In this document: piece by piece, positions 1 to 12,190 of the stretch
How positions within the stretch are numbered: the stretch's first letter is position 1
Layout: each line of letters begins with the position of its first letter
Source of the DNA: Anaeramoeba flamelloides
Taxonomy: Eukaryota; Metamonada; Anaeramoebidae
Length of the DNA: 64,000 nt
Assembly: GCA_027625915.1 (NCBI GenBank)
Contig: JANTQA010000010.1
Coordinates: 186,001 to 250,000, forward strand
Direction of reading: 5' to 3'
The notes under the pieces: model-generated
What the model saw: the letters and a program-made list of their open reading frames with translations, nothing else
Told to the model about the DNA's origin: nothing
Databases searched by the model: none
Made by a program: the position numbers and the translations under genes

Positions 1-1387
1 TGGCTCTCTATTACAAAAATTTATGGTTTGATATAGGATATTGTAATAAAAAAATTGATGTGATAACTAAAGTAAAAAAATATTTTTTTCTGAAAAAATT
101 CGAAAATTCAAAAAAATATTTATAAAAAATGAAGATCCAATTTCATCATACTTCGAAATAGTGGTACCTTTTGATTTTTTAGTATTTGGAAAGAAAAGTT
201 CCAGAAAAATCAGGATAAATTTTAAAATAGAAAATAAAACTTCTAGTTTGTATTAAAAAATTCAAATTTTAATTTTTTCTATCAGAGAGACTATTGGTTT
301 CTTCTAAAAATCACTATTTGTAATGGACTTTTGTATAATCACAAAATCTTTTTTTGGAAAGGAAATTATTTGACCGGAAATGAATTTTCGTTTAACTGGA
401 AATGAAATTTCATTGTTAGTTTGGAATCACGGTATTAAAAATTTACACTTCATCTTCCTTTTTTCATTTTTTAAAGTCAAGAAAACTTCAAAGAACAAGA
501 TTATATTATTTTTTTTCTATGTGTTTGGCAGGGTTAATTTTGTGTGAAATGGGCAAATGTCGAATCATAAATTCAGACCTATATATCGGGACTGAAAAAA
601 GATTTTAGTGGTGTTTTTTTTTTACATTAGTATTTTTAATTAGTTATATCATGTATTTCACATAAAGTTTGCAGAGGTGAAAAATAATCAAAATATATCT
701 CCTATTACGTTTTATGGTTCTACTAGAAGCCAGACAGACTTGGGAAAAAAAGATAAACAAAGTTTGAAATTGAAAACATTATTGAAAAATCTAAGATTTT
801 AGGAAAAAAAGAAAAAATAAATAAATAAAGACAATAATCTGGGACTAAAGACAAAAATAGATTTTGTAATACTATCTTCGTCAGGGATTTTCTTGGAGAA
901 ATCTATCATTCACAATTTGTTGAAAAAATCGAATATTTTTGATCTCCAAAATCACAACAACAATTTTGATAAAAAAGGAGATTTAAATTGTTATTGTTCA
1001 TCCGATTGAAAATAATACAATGGGTTATTATTTAAAGTTAATAGGTTTCTTCATTTTATTGATTTTACTTTTCAGTTTTCAGGTTTTCAGTAATGTTACC
1101 AATTAACAATCTTGTTGATCTTTTTTTCTTATTTCACTATTTTCACAACAATTAATTGGAATGTGTCCATAGGAAAGAAACCCAAAAGAGTTTAGTACAT
1201 TTTAACCTCAAAAAAAATTTGGGATTCATTTCTTGACTAACTCTCCTTAAAGATTAAAATTTTACACACTGTCATTGATCCGTTCTACAAACAAAACAGG
1301 TGTTTGTCTTGTGTCTGAGTAAAAATTAATCACATTTTGAGTTTTCATTTTCTTTTTATTTTCTCTTAGATTTTACAATTTTAAAAA
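1..1387. other. A+T-rich non-coding DNA upstream of RPS14
   Basis: I see no supportable gene here; open frames are short and stop-rich. The last 100 bases before the RPS14 start are pyrimidine-rich and probably hold its promoter and 5' leader, but no defined element can be named. Confidence 0.5.
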
Positions 1388-1861
1388 ATGAGCCGAAGAA
1401 AAAAACAACAAAAGAAACAACAAAAAGAAACTGAAGAAAAAAAAATGGGACCTTTGGTAAAAGAAGGTGAACTTGTTTTTGGTGTTGCACACATTTATGC
1501 TTCATGGAACGTAAATATTTTAAAATCACTTTCTTTCTTAAAAAAAAAATTTATTACTTTTTTATTGGAGGATTAAAATTTAATTTCCCAATCATAAATA
1601 AAGGAAACACGAATTGATCTTATCTTCTAAACGAAGTTTCAAAATTTTTGCTTTTTTTTTCTTTTTTCTTTTTTTTTTTGCTTTTTCAATTTTTTTTTTT
1701 TTTTTATTCTTTTCCTAACTTTTCCCCTTCAATTCATTTTTATGATCCCTTCAAATAAAACACCAACTTTTCATTATTTTTCAAAAACACAGGACACTTT
1801 TATCCATGTTACAGATCTTTCTGGAAGTGAAACAATTGCAAGAGTATCAGGTTTGTACTTT

Positions 1862-1895
<34 letters not shown>

Positions 1896-2139
1896 GTGGG
1901 GTGTGTGTGTAGGTAACTCAAGAATCAACTAAAATTCAACTAAACAACTTTAAAATAAATCACAATTCAAACCAAATTAAAAAAAAAACAAATTCCAAAA
2001 TAAAAAGGTGGACAGAAAGTCAAAACAGATCGTGACGAATCTTCACCATATGCAGCAATGCTTGCCGTAGTTGATATTATTACTCGTTGTAAAGTAAATT
2101 ATCTTTTTCAAAACTACCTTTTGAATCTTTTATTTCTTG

Positions 2140-2170
<31 letters not shown>

Positions 2171-2638
2171 TATTTTATTTTTTTATTTTTTTTTGGATCG
2201 ATTTTTTTTTATAAAAAAACCAAAACAAACCAACTGTATTTTTATCAACTCAACTAATTTCTGAGATTAAATCATTTGATTCCTAAAATAAAATTTTTTT
2301 TATTTTTTTTTTTTTTTTTTTTTTTACATCTTAATAATGTTGCTAACTTTGGTTTGAACACCTTTTTTAATTTTTACTTCTTATTCCAATCCATCAAAAA
2401 ACAATACAAAATAAAAAAAAATTTCTACTTTTTAAAAAAGGAACTCAATATCAATGCTTTACATATAAAAATCAGAGGAAGAGGAGGAAACAGAAGAAGA
2501 AGACCAGGTCCAGGTGGACAAGCTGCCATGCGTGCACTTGCTAGAGCAGGAATGAAAATTGGAAGAATTGAAGACGTTACACCAATCCCAACTGACGGAA
2601 CAAGAAAACATGGTGGTAGAAGAGGAAGAAGACTTTAA
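1388..2638 (+). CDS. RPS14: 40S ribosomal protein uS11 (RPS14), four exons
   Basis: Structural protein of the small ribosomal subunit (uS11, platform near the mRNA exit). Exons: 1388-1510, 1793-1850, 2008-2093, 2441-2638 (stop TAA). All introns are GT-AG (282, 157 and 347 nt), and phases 0, 1 and 0 join into one frame of 154 residues, close to the 151 of human RPS14. Recognisable stretches are [11 protein letters not shown] (exon 1), [19 protein letters not shown] (exon 2), [15 protein letters not shown] (exon 3), and the diagnostic C-terminus [13 protein letters not shown] followed by GGRRGRRL (exon 4). The first ATG was chosen because it gives the usual basic N-terminus; a second in-frame ATG 19 codons later would remove it. 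The introns contain very long T tracts, including about 30 T near 1863-1894. The product is certain; exon edges are very probable because each agrees with the protein family and with phase. Confidence 0.97.
1863..1894 (+). repeat. Oligo-T tract in RPS14 intron 2
   Basis: An almost uninterrupted run of about 30 T just downstream of the intron 2 donor, followed by a short GT repeat. Similar sense-strand T runs occur in RPS14 intron 3 and in the first intron of the 18.4 kb transporter gene. Confidence 0.9.
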
Positions 2639-3597
2639 ATAATTTCAAAAAATTGTATTCTTCTTGTAAGTTTTTGTTTTTGAAAGATTTTTCTTTTTTT
2701 AAGAGCTTTTTAGTCCTCTTTCTAAAAAAAGTAACTCATATATCTATTTAATTTTTTTTATATTTTTATTTGTATAACTCTTTACTAATAGAATGATTAT
2801 AGATGAATTATCTTTCCAAAATACAAAAAACAAAAGATCTGAAATTTTACAATAATCAGAAATCAATTTTTAATCAAGAATGATCAATACAAACAAGACA
2901 AAATAAAAAAAACTTAAAATAAATTTTTGACAAAAATGATATTTTACTTTCCAATTTTTTGGTTTTTTTCAGGTTTATGGGTTTTGTCGTTATCCATAAA
3001 TTTCAAAAATTAATATCTAAAAAAAAAAAAAAAAAAAAAAACACTTGAATATATTCACTGATTGAATCACCTCATTGGGTATGGGAAAGTTACAAAGGAA
3101 AAAAATGAAAAAATTAATCTTTTCTTGGTTGGTGTTTAAGGGATGTTTATTTTTAGAATTAGTAATTAGTTTTGAATTTGTTAATTTTCCATTGCTTATT
3201 TGCAATAATTGCGTTTAAAATAATTGAAAAGGTTTATTTTCAGCGTAGACCAATTGGTGCAATTTTTTTTTTTTTTTTTTTTTTTGGTATCCCTGTGGTT
3301 ATATTTGTAGAATTCCAAAATTCTTGTTTTCTTTTTTTGCTCAAACAATTGCTTAAAATCACTAAAAACAGCAATCAAAACAAACTGAAACTCTAAAATT
3401 AAAATTAAATTAAATAAAATTTTTTGTATTGTTTTTTAAAGATAATATTAAAAAGTAAAAAAGAGTTTTATTTTACATTACAAGTCCTTGAAAAGAGTTC
3501 ACTTATTATTGTGATTTTTGATTTATTCAAAGTTTCTTTGTTAATTTTTTAATTCTCTCAAATTTTTTTTCTTTTCTTTTCATAATAAATCGGATTT
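2639..3597. other. Non-coding DNA downstream of RPS14
   Basis: A+T-rich sequence with an A run near 3020-3040 and a T run near 3264-3285. Short open frames here are composed of F, K and N runs and look like chance. No gene seen. Confidence 0.5.
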
Positions 3598-4760
3598 AAC
3601 AAATTGTGACTCACCTGAAATAATAAATTGAATAAATTTAAATATGTTTATTTGTATTCAAGAACAACTAATTATTAAATCTGATTAATAATTCGCTTTT
3701 AAAGTATTCTAAACCACATTTCACTCAAAGGAGGTCGAGCCGTAAATGAAAAATTCACTTTTTTTTCAAAGAATCGGCCAAACATGGATTGTTTAGAAAT
3801 AAGAGAATTAATAAACTTCGATTAGAGTTGAGATTCATCAAAGAAAAGCATGGGCAAACAATAAACATTTCAAAAAAATATATATATTAAAAAATTTTCT
3901 GGAAACTTTAATTGGAATGTAGCCTGCTAAATTTCTCAATTTCTTTAGGAAATTAAGTTTTTTTACAACAAATTGTTTTAATAGTAAATAAATTTATATG
4001 AAACAAAAATACAAATCCTCAATTTTTTGTGTGCTAATATGGAGTTTCAAATATATTTTTTTTCAAATTAACTTTTATTTCAAAAAAAAACAGAAAAAAA
4101 AAATAAAACAAAAAAACATTAAAATTAAAAAACAAAAAAAAACCAATTTTTTGACAATGAGAAAAAATAATCAGATTTAATAATTGAGATTTTATTTTGA
4201 GAAGAAAAATGAATTAAACTCGTGGAATATGCCCAATTTCTTAAATAAAACTTGGTTCCTTGTACCAAAAAAGGGTTTAAATATATAAAAACCCGTTATT
4301 TTAAAAATCAAAAAAATAAACCCAAAAACTCAAAAAAAGTGAATCAAATTTTTTGAAATGAGCCTAATCGATTTTTTAAGACTGGAATTTCACTCGAAAA
4401 AAGGTTAACACAAAGATTTTTTGCTAATCGTTAAATTCATTTTGAAAGACCTGTAATAGTCTCAATTTTGGAAATGATTATTTGTTTTTTTAGATCTTTT
4501 TTTTTTTCACATAATCTTATGTCTAAAAAAAAAGAAAAAATAGAAAATGTAAAGAAAAGAAAAATTTTGAAAATTAAAGAAAATTTGAATCTAAAAAAAC
4601 AAAAAGTAAAAGAAAATTCGAAACAAAGATTTAAAAAATTTGAACAAAAATGTGCAATATTTGAAACAATCATTCTGATCTAAAAATTTGAAAATATTTA
4701 TGTGATAAGAATTTTGATAGACTGAAAAAACCTCTCTGTTAATATAATAAAGTGGTTTCG
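3598..4760 (-). mobile_element. MITE-like repeat (GTGACTC family) copy 1, with nested insert
   Basis: Begins with AATTGTGACTCACCTG and later carries family-specific stretches (AAAAACTCAAAAAAAGTGAAT near 4325; TTTTTGCTAATCG near 4420) shared, in the same or opposite orientation, with copies near 15.8, 24.9, 30.5 and 61.2 kb. It matches the reverse complement of the 30.5 and 61.2 kb copies. About 555 bases (3715-4270) absent from the other copies interrupt it. No transposase is encoded, so it would be non-autonomous. The right end is decayed, so the outer limit is approximate. Confidence 0.6.
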
Positions 4761-5316
4761 ATTTTTTAGAATTTTTCTTTATTCTATTTTGTTTCACGAA
4801 AGATGACTTTTTACCTTTCTTCTTTATTTTTTTTCTACCGTATCTTTTCTATTTGAAAAAAAACAAGTTGATTTGGTAGTTTGTGTATCTTTGGGCTTAA
4901 TTTGGGGGATATAATTTTGTTAATCCGGTTTGATCAATAACCAGAATAATAATTCACTGAAAAGAAGTGGTTTAAATGCTAGAATATGTGGATTTGGTTT
5001 CAAATATATAAACGAGACATTTACTTGTAACACTATTAACGAGTACAATAATAGATAAAATAATTTACAAGATTTTATGATCAATAAACCAAAACTCATA
5101 TAAAAAATCAAGTTATTCATCACGATTTAAGGCGGGTTCAGAATTGGTTTGATATCATATTTTTGGTATTATTAGCAAACTTTGTTTTTTTTTTCAAAAT
5201 TAATAAATTACTTTATTATTGCAATTGTCAGAAAGAAAAATAATATAATTTTCCTTAAATACCAAAGGAAATTCCAATTAAAAGAATAATATATATATAT
5301 ATATGTGTGTGTGTGT

Positions 5317-5386
<70 letters not shown>

Positions 5387-6986
5387 ATATATATACATAT
5401 ATGTATGTATATACATAATCTTTATTAGCCATGATAAGTCAATAAAAATTGATTTTTAGAGATTTTATAAAAATTTTTGTAACTTAAGTCTTGAATTAAG
5501 GTAAAAAATATGGAATAAATCACCACCTTTAAATTAAAATAGAAAAAAGACTCACATCCTTTTGGTATATTTTTGTTAATGTCTGACAATTGTAAAAAAA
5601 AAATTATCAAACTTTTTATTCGGTTTTCCAAAAAAAATATTAAAGAATCCAATAAGTTGATAAACCCCCGATAATCTAAAAAAATCATAAAAGAACTTAG
5701 TTGTAGTATAAATTTCAATTTAGCTTCTACTTGAATCTAATTAACCTTTTTTAAAAGTTGAATAAAAATTTTGTTCAATTTTTTTCCACCCATAATATTT
5801 TAATTCTTGGGGTTTATAGATACCAAAAGTTTTTATTTTAAAATTTATTTTTTTTATGATAAATCAATGTTTTTTTTTCTTCAAAGAACAGAAAATTTAA
5901 TCTTTGAATTTGGCGTTTATTGTAAAATAAATTTAATAAACTTTACATTAGTTTTGAAATATATAAAAAAAATAATCAGAAAAACAAATTAAATACTTAG
6001 TGTTCATATGTGGTTATAAAAACAAAAAAACAGAAGTGTAGTGTTTTTTTTATTTTCACTTTTTTTAGGAAGGTTTTTTTCATATTTTTTGTTTTCAAAA
6101 AAAAAAAAGTAAAAAAAAATAAAAACAAAAAAAAAAAATTACATTAAATGATCCCTATGATAAAACGAAAGTTACTTGAAATGTATTAATAAACGTTTGA
6201 AATTCCATGTAAATTCGATCCTTACCCATAAAATCAAATATATTATTTGTCCACACTTTTGTTCATTTATTTTTTTCAATTTATTTTTGAGAATTAATTG
6301 TATTGGTTTTTTTTATTATAGAGCCTGCGGTTGCTAAATAAATTTACATCATTCAATTCGATTAAGCAAAAAAAAAAAAAAAATCCACAATTTTTCTTTT
6401 ATGAGAAAAATTTTCTTTAATTTTTTCTCCCTTTTTTTTATTTGTTAAATTTTCTTTAATTGTTCCTTTCTCTAAATAAATAAATAAATAATTTTCTTTT
6501 ATTTCGCTTTCTTTTAGAAAAAAAAATACAACTGTGTTTTATTGTGTTTTTAAAAAAATTACAATTAGTAAATCTTACAATGAGGGATTGTTTACTTTTT
6601 TTTAACCACCCTTTTTAATACTCTGGCTTTTCGAACAGTTTTCTTCACATCATAGTTTGTTGTTTTCCCATGCTCGAAAAAAGACTTTAAAAATTAATGA
6701 TTTTCAAAATCCAAATGTTTTCCTTTTATCCTTAAAATACAACTGCGAAATTCTCAATTAGATATGTTATATTTAAATTTATAACTGGTTTAATATACTT
6801 GTGTTTTTAAAGTTTTATATATCTTTTGAATTTTTTTTTTTTTTTTTTTTGGAAATCTGAATGGAGCCTGTGTATGTGTTAATATTATAACCAATGGTAA
6901 ATCAAATCTTCTTAACCTTTCGAAAAAAATAAAATTAAAAAATAATCATTTTTTTTTGTAACAATAAAGTCGCCATTTTAGCTGAA

Positions 6987-7017
<31 letters not shown>

Positions 7018-8438
7018 GAAAGGTGAAAAGGGCATATTTTTTAACAATTAGCACATTGAAAGAAAAATAATACAGGTTTGATTCCAAGGGTTTAATATCC
7101 AAACATCAGATAATTATAATTTAATCGTTTTCAAAGCACCTCAAATAATTGATTTAGAATTTGAAAGGGGTAAAAGTTGTTGGATAGGGTGGTGGGAAAA
7201 ATAAATCAAAAAGTTAATATAATTTGAGTTTCGAGTTTGCTTATTTGTAAAGTTTAGAAAATTACACAGAATTCTTTTTTATTGTTATAATGATCTTTTT
7301 AAATATTTTTTTTTTGTTTTAAAGTTTGGTTTTCAAGACGATTCAACTGTTTTTAAAATGAAACAAAATATATTTTTTTTATTTCATCATAAACATTTTC
7401 CTCTCTTTTTAAAGGTTATCCTTTTGTAAATTCTGAAGGCTTTTCCATATATATTGTTCTTAATTCACAATAATTTTTGGAAGGGGTGTTGTTAAATCCC
7501 CACTAAAAAGTATTGATTAACTTTTGCAATACATTTCCATTTTTGATTTTGAACATTGACAGTCATTTTATTCCAGGCAGAGACAAAAAAGAAGTTTAGA
7601 TATCCCACTTTTGCTATTTTGTGTTCAAGATTTAAAAACTTGAAATTTTCTCTTCTTTTTTTTTTTTTTTTTTTTTTTTTTTTCGACGCAAACCCTTTTA
7701 GAACTTTAAGGTGTTATAGTATTTTTTATTATTTATGATCACCCCAAATATAGGATCTTTTGAACTAATATTTTATTGGGATTCAAGTTAAACTTTACTA
7801 TTGGGAAAATAATTTCCAAAATGGTATAGTAACATATTTAAAGCATCGTGTTTGCAAATTAAAACCAAGTTACTTTAATTGTATTTGTCTCAGTGTGATT
7901 TTCTGGTTTAATTTTTGGTCGGTCTTAATAATTTTCTTTTAATATCAATTGTAAATAAGACAAAATATTTAATTTTCAAAATTATTATAAAAAAAAAATC
8001 GCAATGAATACTAAAAAAAATAATTAATTGTTTAAAGTGGGTTTATATATAAATAAAAATAAATTTAAAAAAAAAAACTAATAAATAATAAAAAATGATA
8101 AAATATTTAGAAAGAAAAAGAAAGAAATTCTAAAAAAAGAACTAACAAATAATGATGTATTTTGATGAATATGATTAATGTGTATTTAATAAAGAAAATT
8201 TTTTCAATTTTCTTTCTTAATAATTAATTATCAAAATTTGCTATAAAAAAAACAGTATTGTCTTGTGGTAATTTTGGTAAAAACCATTATCGGAGAAAAA
8301 AGTTAAAAAATGAAAATTATTTCAATTTAAATTTTTTTTTTTTTTTTCCTTTTTCATTTGGGAATTTTTTGACCTTTTTAACGCCCAAGACTTGGTTGTT
8401 AAAATCCTGTGTTTGTTTGTTTGTTCCTTTGTTTGTCT
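4761..8438. other. Gene-poor A+T-rich stretch
   Basis: No exon could be supported in 3.7 kb. It contains a large TA/TG microsatellite (5288-5418), a second TA repeat near 6986-7014 and long T tracts (for example 7650-7683). A 97-codon open frame on the minus strand (5425-5718) is rich in F, L, I and K, with no recognisable domain. Confidence 0.5.
5288..5418. repeat. TA-rich microsatellite with TG interruption
   Basis: About 130 bases of alternating TA, interrupted by a short GTGTGTGTGTGTG block near 5304 and ending in degenerate TACATATATGTATGTAT. Simple sequence, self-complementary. Confidence 0.95.
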
Positions 8439-9674
8439 TTAATTGTTCCTTCCTTCTGAGATGGCCCAAGTTGGTTTTTTTATTTCACCGGCTTCCCATT
8501 TCAATTTTTCTAATCTTCTTCTTTGCCCAAACCATCTTTGCACTTGTAATTCGGGGACACCTGTAGTTTTTGACATGTTTAACCGGGTTATGCGGTCAGG
8601 ATATGGGCCCTTCTCTGTATTCACATTTTCTTGGAACCACTGATCAAAATGATTCTTTGCGAATTGTTTGGTCTTTAATCTTTTGGATCTTTTTTTTTTT
8701 TTTTTCTTGAGGATTTTAATTCGTTTGCGTTCACCTGTAACAATTAAAAACCTTTTTCTCGTCCAAGTGTCTTGATCAAGGTGGTCTTGGTTTTTGTTTG
8801 TACTTTTTGTTTTTGTTTTTGTTTTTGTTTTTGTTTTTATTTTGGTTTCGGTTTCTATTTCTGTTTCTGTTTCCGTTTCGGCTTCTTCTTCGTCCAAATT
8901 CTTAAGTGTGTTTATGCTTTTGTTTGAATTAAGATCTTTTTTTAATTTTTCCTTTAGAAACATATTTTCTGCCTCCCTTATTAACTCGTCGTTTATACGA
9001 AATTCATCAAAAGATTTTTTATTTGTGCTTTTGCTTTTGCTTTTGCTTGTGTTTGTGCTTGTATTTGTGTTTCTGATTGTGCTTTTGTTTTTGATGATCA
9101 TTGGCTTTTGTGTTTCCGTCTTTTGAAGACAACTGTTTTTTTGGTTATTACTCGTTTTTGATTGCTGGTTCTGTATGATCCTAATCTGATTTATTAAATT
9201 TTGAAAAATTAAATGTTGATTATTAAGTTCTCTGTTATCCGAATTTAATTTTTTTTCCTTTTCAGGCGTCCTTTGATTAATTGGACTCCTTGGCTGCTTA
9301 ACGGGACTTGTGAGTGGGAATTGTATTATACGTTTTGGGGATTGATCATTTTTTCGAAACTGATCCTGGAATGAGTTAGGCTTTAATTGAACCATGTTTG
9401 GATAATTGGACATATAAGTCGTTGGCTGGTAAAGAGGAACCTGTTTAAGCTGGTAATTTTGACTTGGGTTTTGGTTAAAGGCCATTTGGTCCTTGAAATA
9501 TTGGAACGATTGGAAATATTGTGGTGGATATCTCATTTGTTGATAAGGTAAAGTGTTTTGTGTTAGCCTCATTTGTGCTGCATATTGGCCGGTGGTTTGG
9601 TGGCTCGCCAAGTCTTGTTGCTGCTCTTGTTGCTGTTGTTGCCTCAGTTCAGTAGAAAGATTCATTTTTTGCAA
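8439..9674 (-). CDS. Homeodomain transcription factor, atypical recognition helix
   Basis: Probable nuclear DNA-binding protein of 411 residues in one uninterrupted frame. Residues 1-100 are rich in Q, N, Y and P, like an activation region. Residues 200-300 hold S/T/K and alternating E-T and K-T repeats, a likely disordered linker. A basic stretch (about 320-335) leads into a homeodomain at about 335-390. Helix 3 reads ELQVQRWFGQRRRLEK (W381, F382, R386 conserved). A GPYP loop between helices 1 and 2 resembles the TALE subclass. Position 51 of the homeodomain, normally Asn, is Gln (Q384). The E-T/K-T repeats come from a purine-rich tract and gave spurious F/V-rich open frames on the opposite strand. 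No intron is needed to explain it. Target genes are unknown. Homeodomain identity is secure from the WF-x-x-R core and helix spacing; TALE assignment is less so. Confidence 0.85.
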   Translation of the reverse strand: MQKMNLSTELRQQQQQEQQQDLASHQTTGQYAAQMRLTQNTLPYQQMRYPPQYFQSFQYFKDQMAFNQNPSQNYQLKQVPLYQPTTYMSNYPNMVQLKPNSFQDQFRKNDQSPKRIIQFPLTSPVKQPRSPINQRTPEKEKKLNSDNRELNNQHLIFQNLINQIRIIQNQQSKTSNNQKNSCLQKTETQKPMIIKNKSTIRNTNTSTNTSKSKSKSTNKKSFDEFRINDELIREAENMFLKEKLKKDLNSNKSINTLKNLDEEEAETETETEIETETKIKTKTKTKTKTKSTNKNQDHLDQDTWTRKRFLIVTGERKRIKILKKKKKKRSKRLKTKQFAKNHFDQWFQENVNTEKGPYPDRITRLNMSKTTGVPELQVQRWFGQRRRLEKLKWEAGEIKKPTWAISEGRNN

Positions 9675-10747
9675 AAGTTTTAAAATAATAAATGATTTGT
9701 TTTTACTTTTTTTTTGTTATTTTATAAATATTCGTTTTACAATTAAATAAATATTTTTTGAAAAAAATGTTAAAACCATTTTTAAATACATATTCCTCAG
9801 AAAGCATACCAATGAAACGGGATTTTTAATTCTTCTTTTGAGGAGATTGATTTTTTTTTCAGAAAAAGTTAGAAAAAAAATTTATTAAATAATTTTCTAT
9901 ACTCTTTTCTTCCCGTAGATTTCCAAAATACCACTTAACTTCGATTTTAAATTTTTTCATTTTTTTTTTCATCTTCTCTTTTCTGATAAAAATTTTTTTT
10001 TAACATTAAAATTGTAACAGATCAAAACCTTTCAAAATATTATTCACGAACTTGATTTTTTTTCTTTTTCTAAATTTATTTTGGACAAAATGCAAAATAG
10101 AAAGAAGAAAATAAAAGTAGTAAAAAATTTCGTTATAAATTATTCTTTTTGCTAGAAAAGAAGCGAAATGATGCAAATTAATTCACACAATTGAATAAAA
10201 CCTTTTGATTAAATGAAATTGAATTCTTTAATGCCAATTGGTTGTTCCTTTTTGGAGTTTTTCCTTCCAAAACTGTTTTAAAATTGGAGAATAATAACTT
10301 TTAATACAATAACAGAAAAAGACAACAGTCTCAGAAATTTAGCCTTTGGGGAGAAAGGATTATGTAAGATGAAATCTTTGGTAAAATTTTAAAAGTCTGT
10401 TTTTGATCTTAATTTGATTAGAAACTAAGGGGAATAAATTAAATCATTTTGAACTTTCAAATGGTATACTTGACTATTACTTTGTCTATTATTGAAAAAT
10501 GACAATTTTGGGGAATTTCTAATTCAAATTACTCATTAAAAAACGGAAATCAAATAAACAGAAGGTGAAAAATTTTATGCTTTTAAATTTCAAAAACAAA
10601 AAAATTTCTCTTTTAAACACTAAGATGAAAAACTATCAATTCTTTTCATTATTCAAGTTTCAAAGAGAATTGACTTCAAAAAAACACCTTTAAATCGATT
10701 CCAAATACCAAATTTGTGAAGGAGAATGGTTTTGGATTTGCAAAGAA
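9675..10747. other. Intergenic, nothing recognised
   Basis: A+T-rich sequence upstream of the homeodomain gene. No exon, RNA gene or clear repeat was found; it probably includes that gene's promoter. Confidence 0.45.
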
Positions 10748-11212
10748 TTAATTTTGGAAAATGTCTTTTAAACAGAAGAGTAATTTACCTATTATCTTTT
10801 TGGAAAAAAATTTTTTTTTTGAATAGGGTAAAAATTTGATTACAAAAAGGTTTGACTGTTTTTTGTAAAGGAGACTATTTGTTAAAACCCTTTGATTGTT
10901 AATACCTGCCCAAGTTTTACTTGAAAACATTTCATTTGATTTTTTTAACATCAAATTACTCAAAAAGTTGAACAAACTAATTACAAAACCCTTTCTTTTG
11001 TTTGATTGAAAGAGATCCAAAACAAAAACATAATTTTTTTTAACTTTTTGAAAAGAAAACTCTTTTATTTTTGTTTTTTTTAAAAATGATTGATATTCAT
11101 TTCTCGTTTTCCAAACCATTTGCAGACAAGCTGAAGCAGATTGCTTTTGTTCTGTTATTTGAATTAACATTGTTAAAATTAAATGGAAAAATATTGTCCC
11201 ATAATAGAACAT
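10748..11212 (-). CDS. Possible orphan small membrane or secreted protein
   Basis: A 154-codon frame starting at a true ATG. Given the local base composition, where stop triplets are frequent, this length is unlikely to arise by chance, which is the main argument for it. The N-terminus (MFYYGTIFFHLILTMLIQ) resembles a signal peptide or anchor. It is followed by S, C and Q residues and then a lysine- and phenylalanine-rich body with no recognised domain. It could also be one exon of a larger gene or a chance frame in purine-skewed DNA. No homology is claimed. Confidence 0.3.
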   Translation of the reverse strand: MFYYGTIFFHLILTMLIQITEQKQSASACLQMVWKTRNEYQSFLKKTKIKEFSFQKVKKNYVFVLDLFQSNKRKGFVISLFNFLSNLMLKKSNEMFSSKTWAGINNQRVLTNSLLYKKQSNLFVIKFLPYSKKKFFSKKIIGKLLFCLKDIFQN

Positions 11213-11675
11213 TTAAAAAATTTGGACCCCAATAGAATCGAAAAGGCAAAAAGGAACAAATTTACACAACAAAAACAAACAAATTACAAATTTAAAATTA
11301 TCATTCAATAAAGATTTCCAAAAATGTTTTTGTTCAAAATATTACACACAAGAAAAGAAACATAATATTTTTTTTCCGATCTTGTTGTTGAAAAAAAAAA
11401 CCTTTAAGGCACTTTACTCACATTTTTAGATTGGATTACAAATATTTAAAAATTTGTCTCAACCAAAAATAACTTTTTGGAAATTTGTAAAAAAAAAAAA
11501 CCATTAGATCCAAACTCCTTGAACTAATTTTCAATATTTTTAAATGTTCAAATAAAAATCCAAATAGCTACTGTTAAAATGAAAAGTGGAATAGCATTAC
11601 AAACCTAATGTAATTCTATCAACTTATTTGATCTCCAGTTATGTTGGTATTATCTTGCAATTATTTTTTATATTA

Positions 11676-11928
11676 GGGATTCTTTGAACAATTTGATCCA
11701 GACCTATTGAGAACTTTAAATACCCTTAAAAAAAATTCGATTGTTGGCTCAAAGATCCAGAGCAAGTTTTCGCAACAGATTTTAAAAAAAGTTTCTGTGT
11801 TCTCGAACAAATTTCCTTTGTCAGAACTATTCGTTGAATTAAATATGAATAATACAGTTGACAAATTCAAATTAACGACCAGTACAAAGATTTTGGCAAT
11901 CGATATTTACCAAACAATGAAAGTCTAA
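11676..11928 (+). CDS. Probable exon of an unrecognised gene
   Basis: After a good acceptor (TATTAG at about 11670-11675) a frame reads GFFEQFDPDLLRTLNTLKK and continues to ILAIDIYQTMKV and a stop at 11926-11928, with ordinary mixed residues and few homopolymers, unlike surrounding DNA. It may belong with protein-like pieces at 12191-12397 and 12448-12548 on the same strand, but I cannot join them by splice phase. I do not recognise the family. It could be a partial gene or a decaying relic. Confidence 0.4.
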
Positions 11929-12190
11929 AAAAATCTTTAAATCTTTTCATTTCAAGTTTAAAAATATTAATTGTTATAAGGACCATCTTTATTGTATTTT
12001 CAGTTATCATTACTTTTTTGACTCACAGCATATTTGTTGAGTTAAAAGAAGGGTGAACGAATTGATCTTGATCGGTTTAATATTTGAATTTTTGAAAAAT
12101 TATATGGTTGAGTAAATCATTTTTGGTACAACATTTACATCTTTTGTCATTTTCTGATCACTAGTTCCTAACACAGCACTTAAAAAAATA

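Noticed and set aside
5425-5718. Minus-strand ORF of 97 codons
   Set aside because: Residue bias to F, I, L, K with no domain, no splice context and borders a microsatellite; length is within what chance gives here.
8719-8745. Possible tiny intron in the homeodomain gene (GTTTTT...TTACAG)
   Set aside because: Only 17 nt, not a multiple of three, and the frame is open and sensible without removing it.
8794-9126. Plus-strand V/F/L-rich ORF of 110 codons
   Set aside because: It is the reverse complement of the homeodomain protein's E-T and K-T repeat tract.
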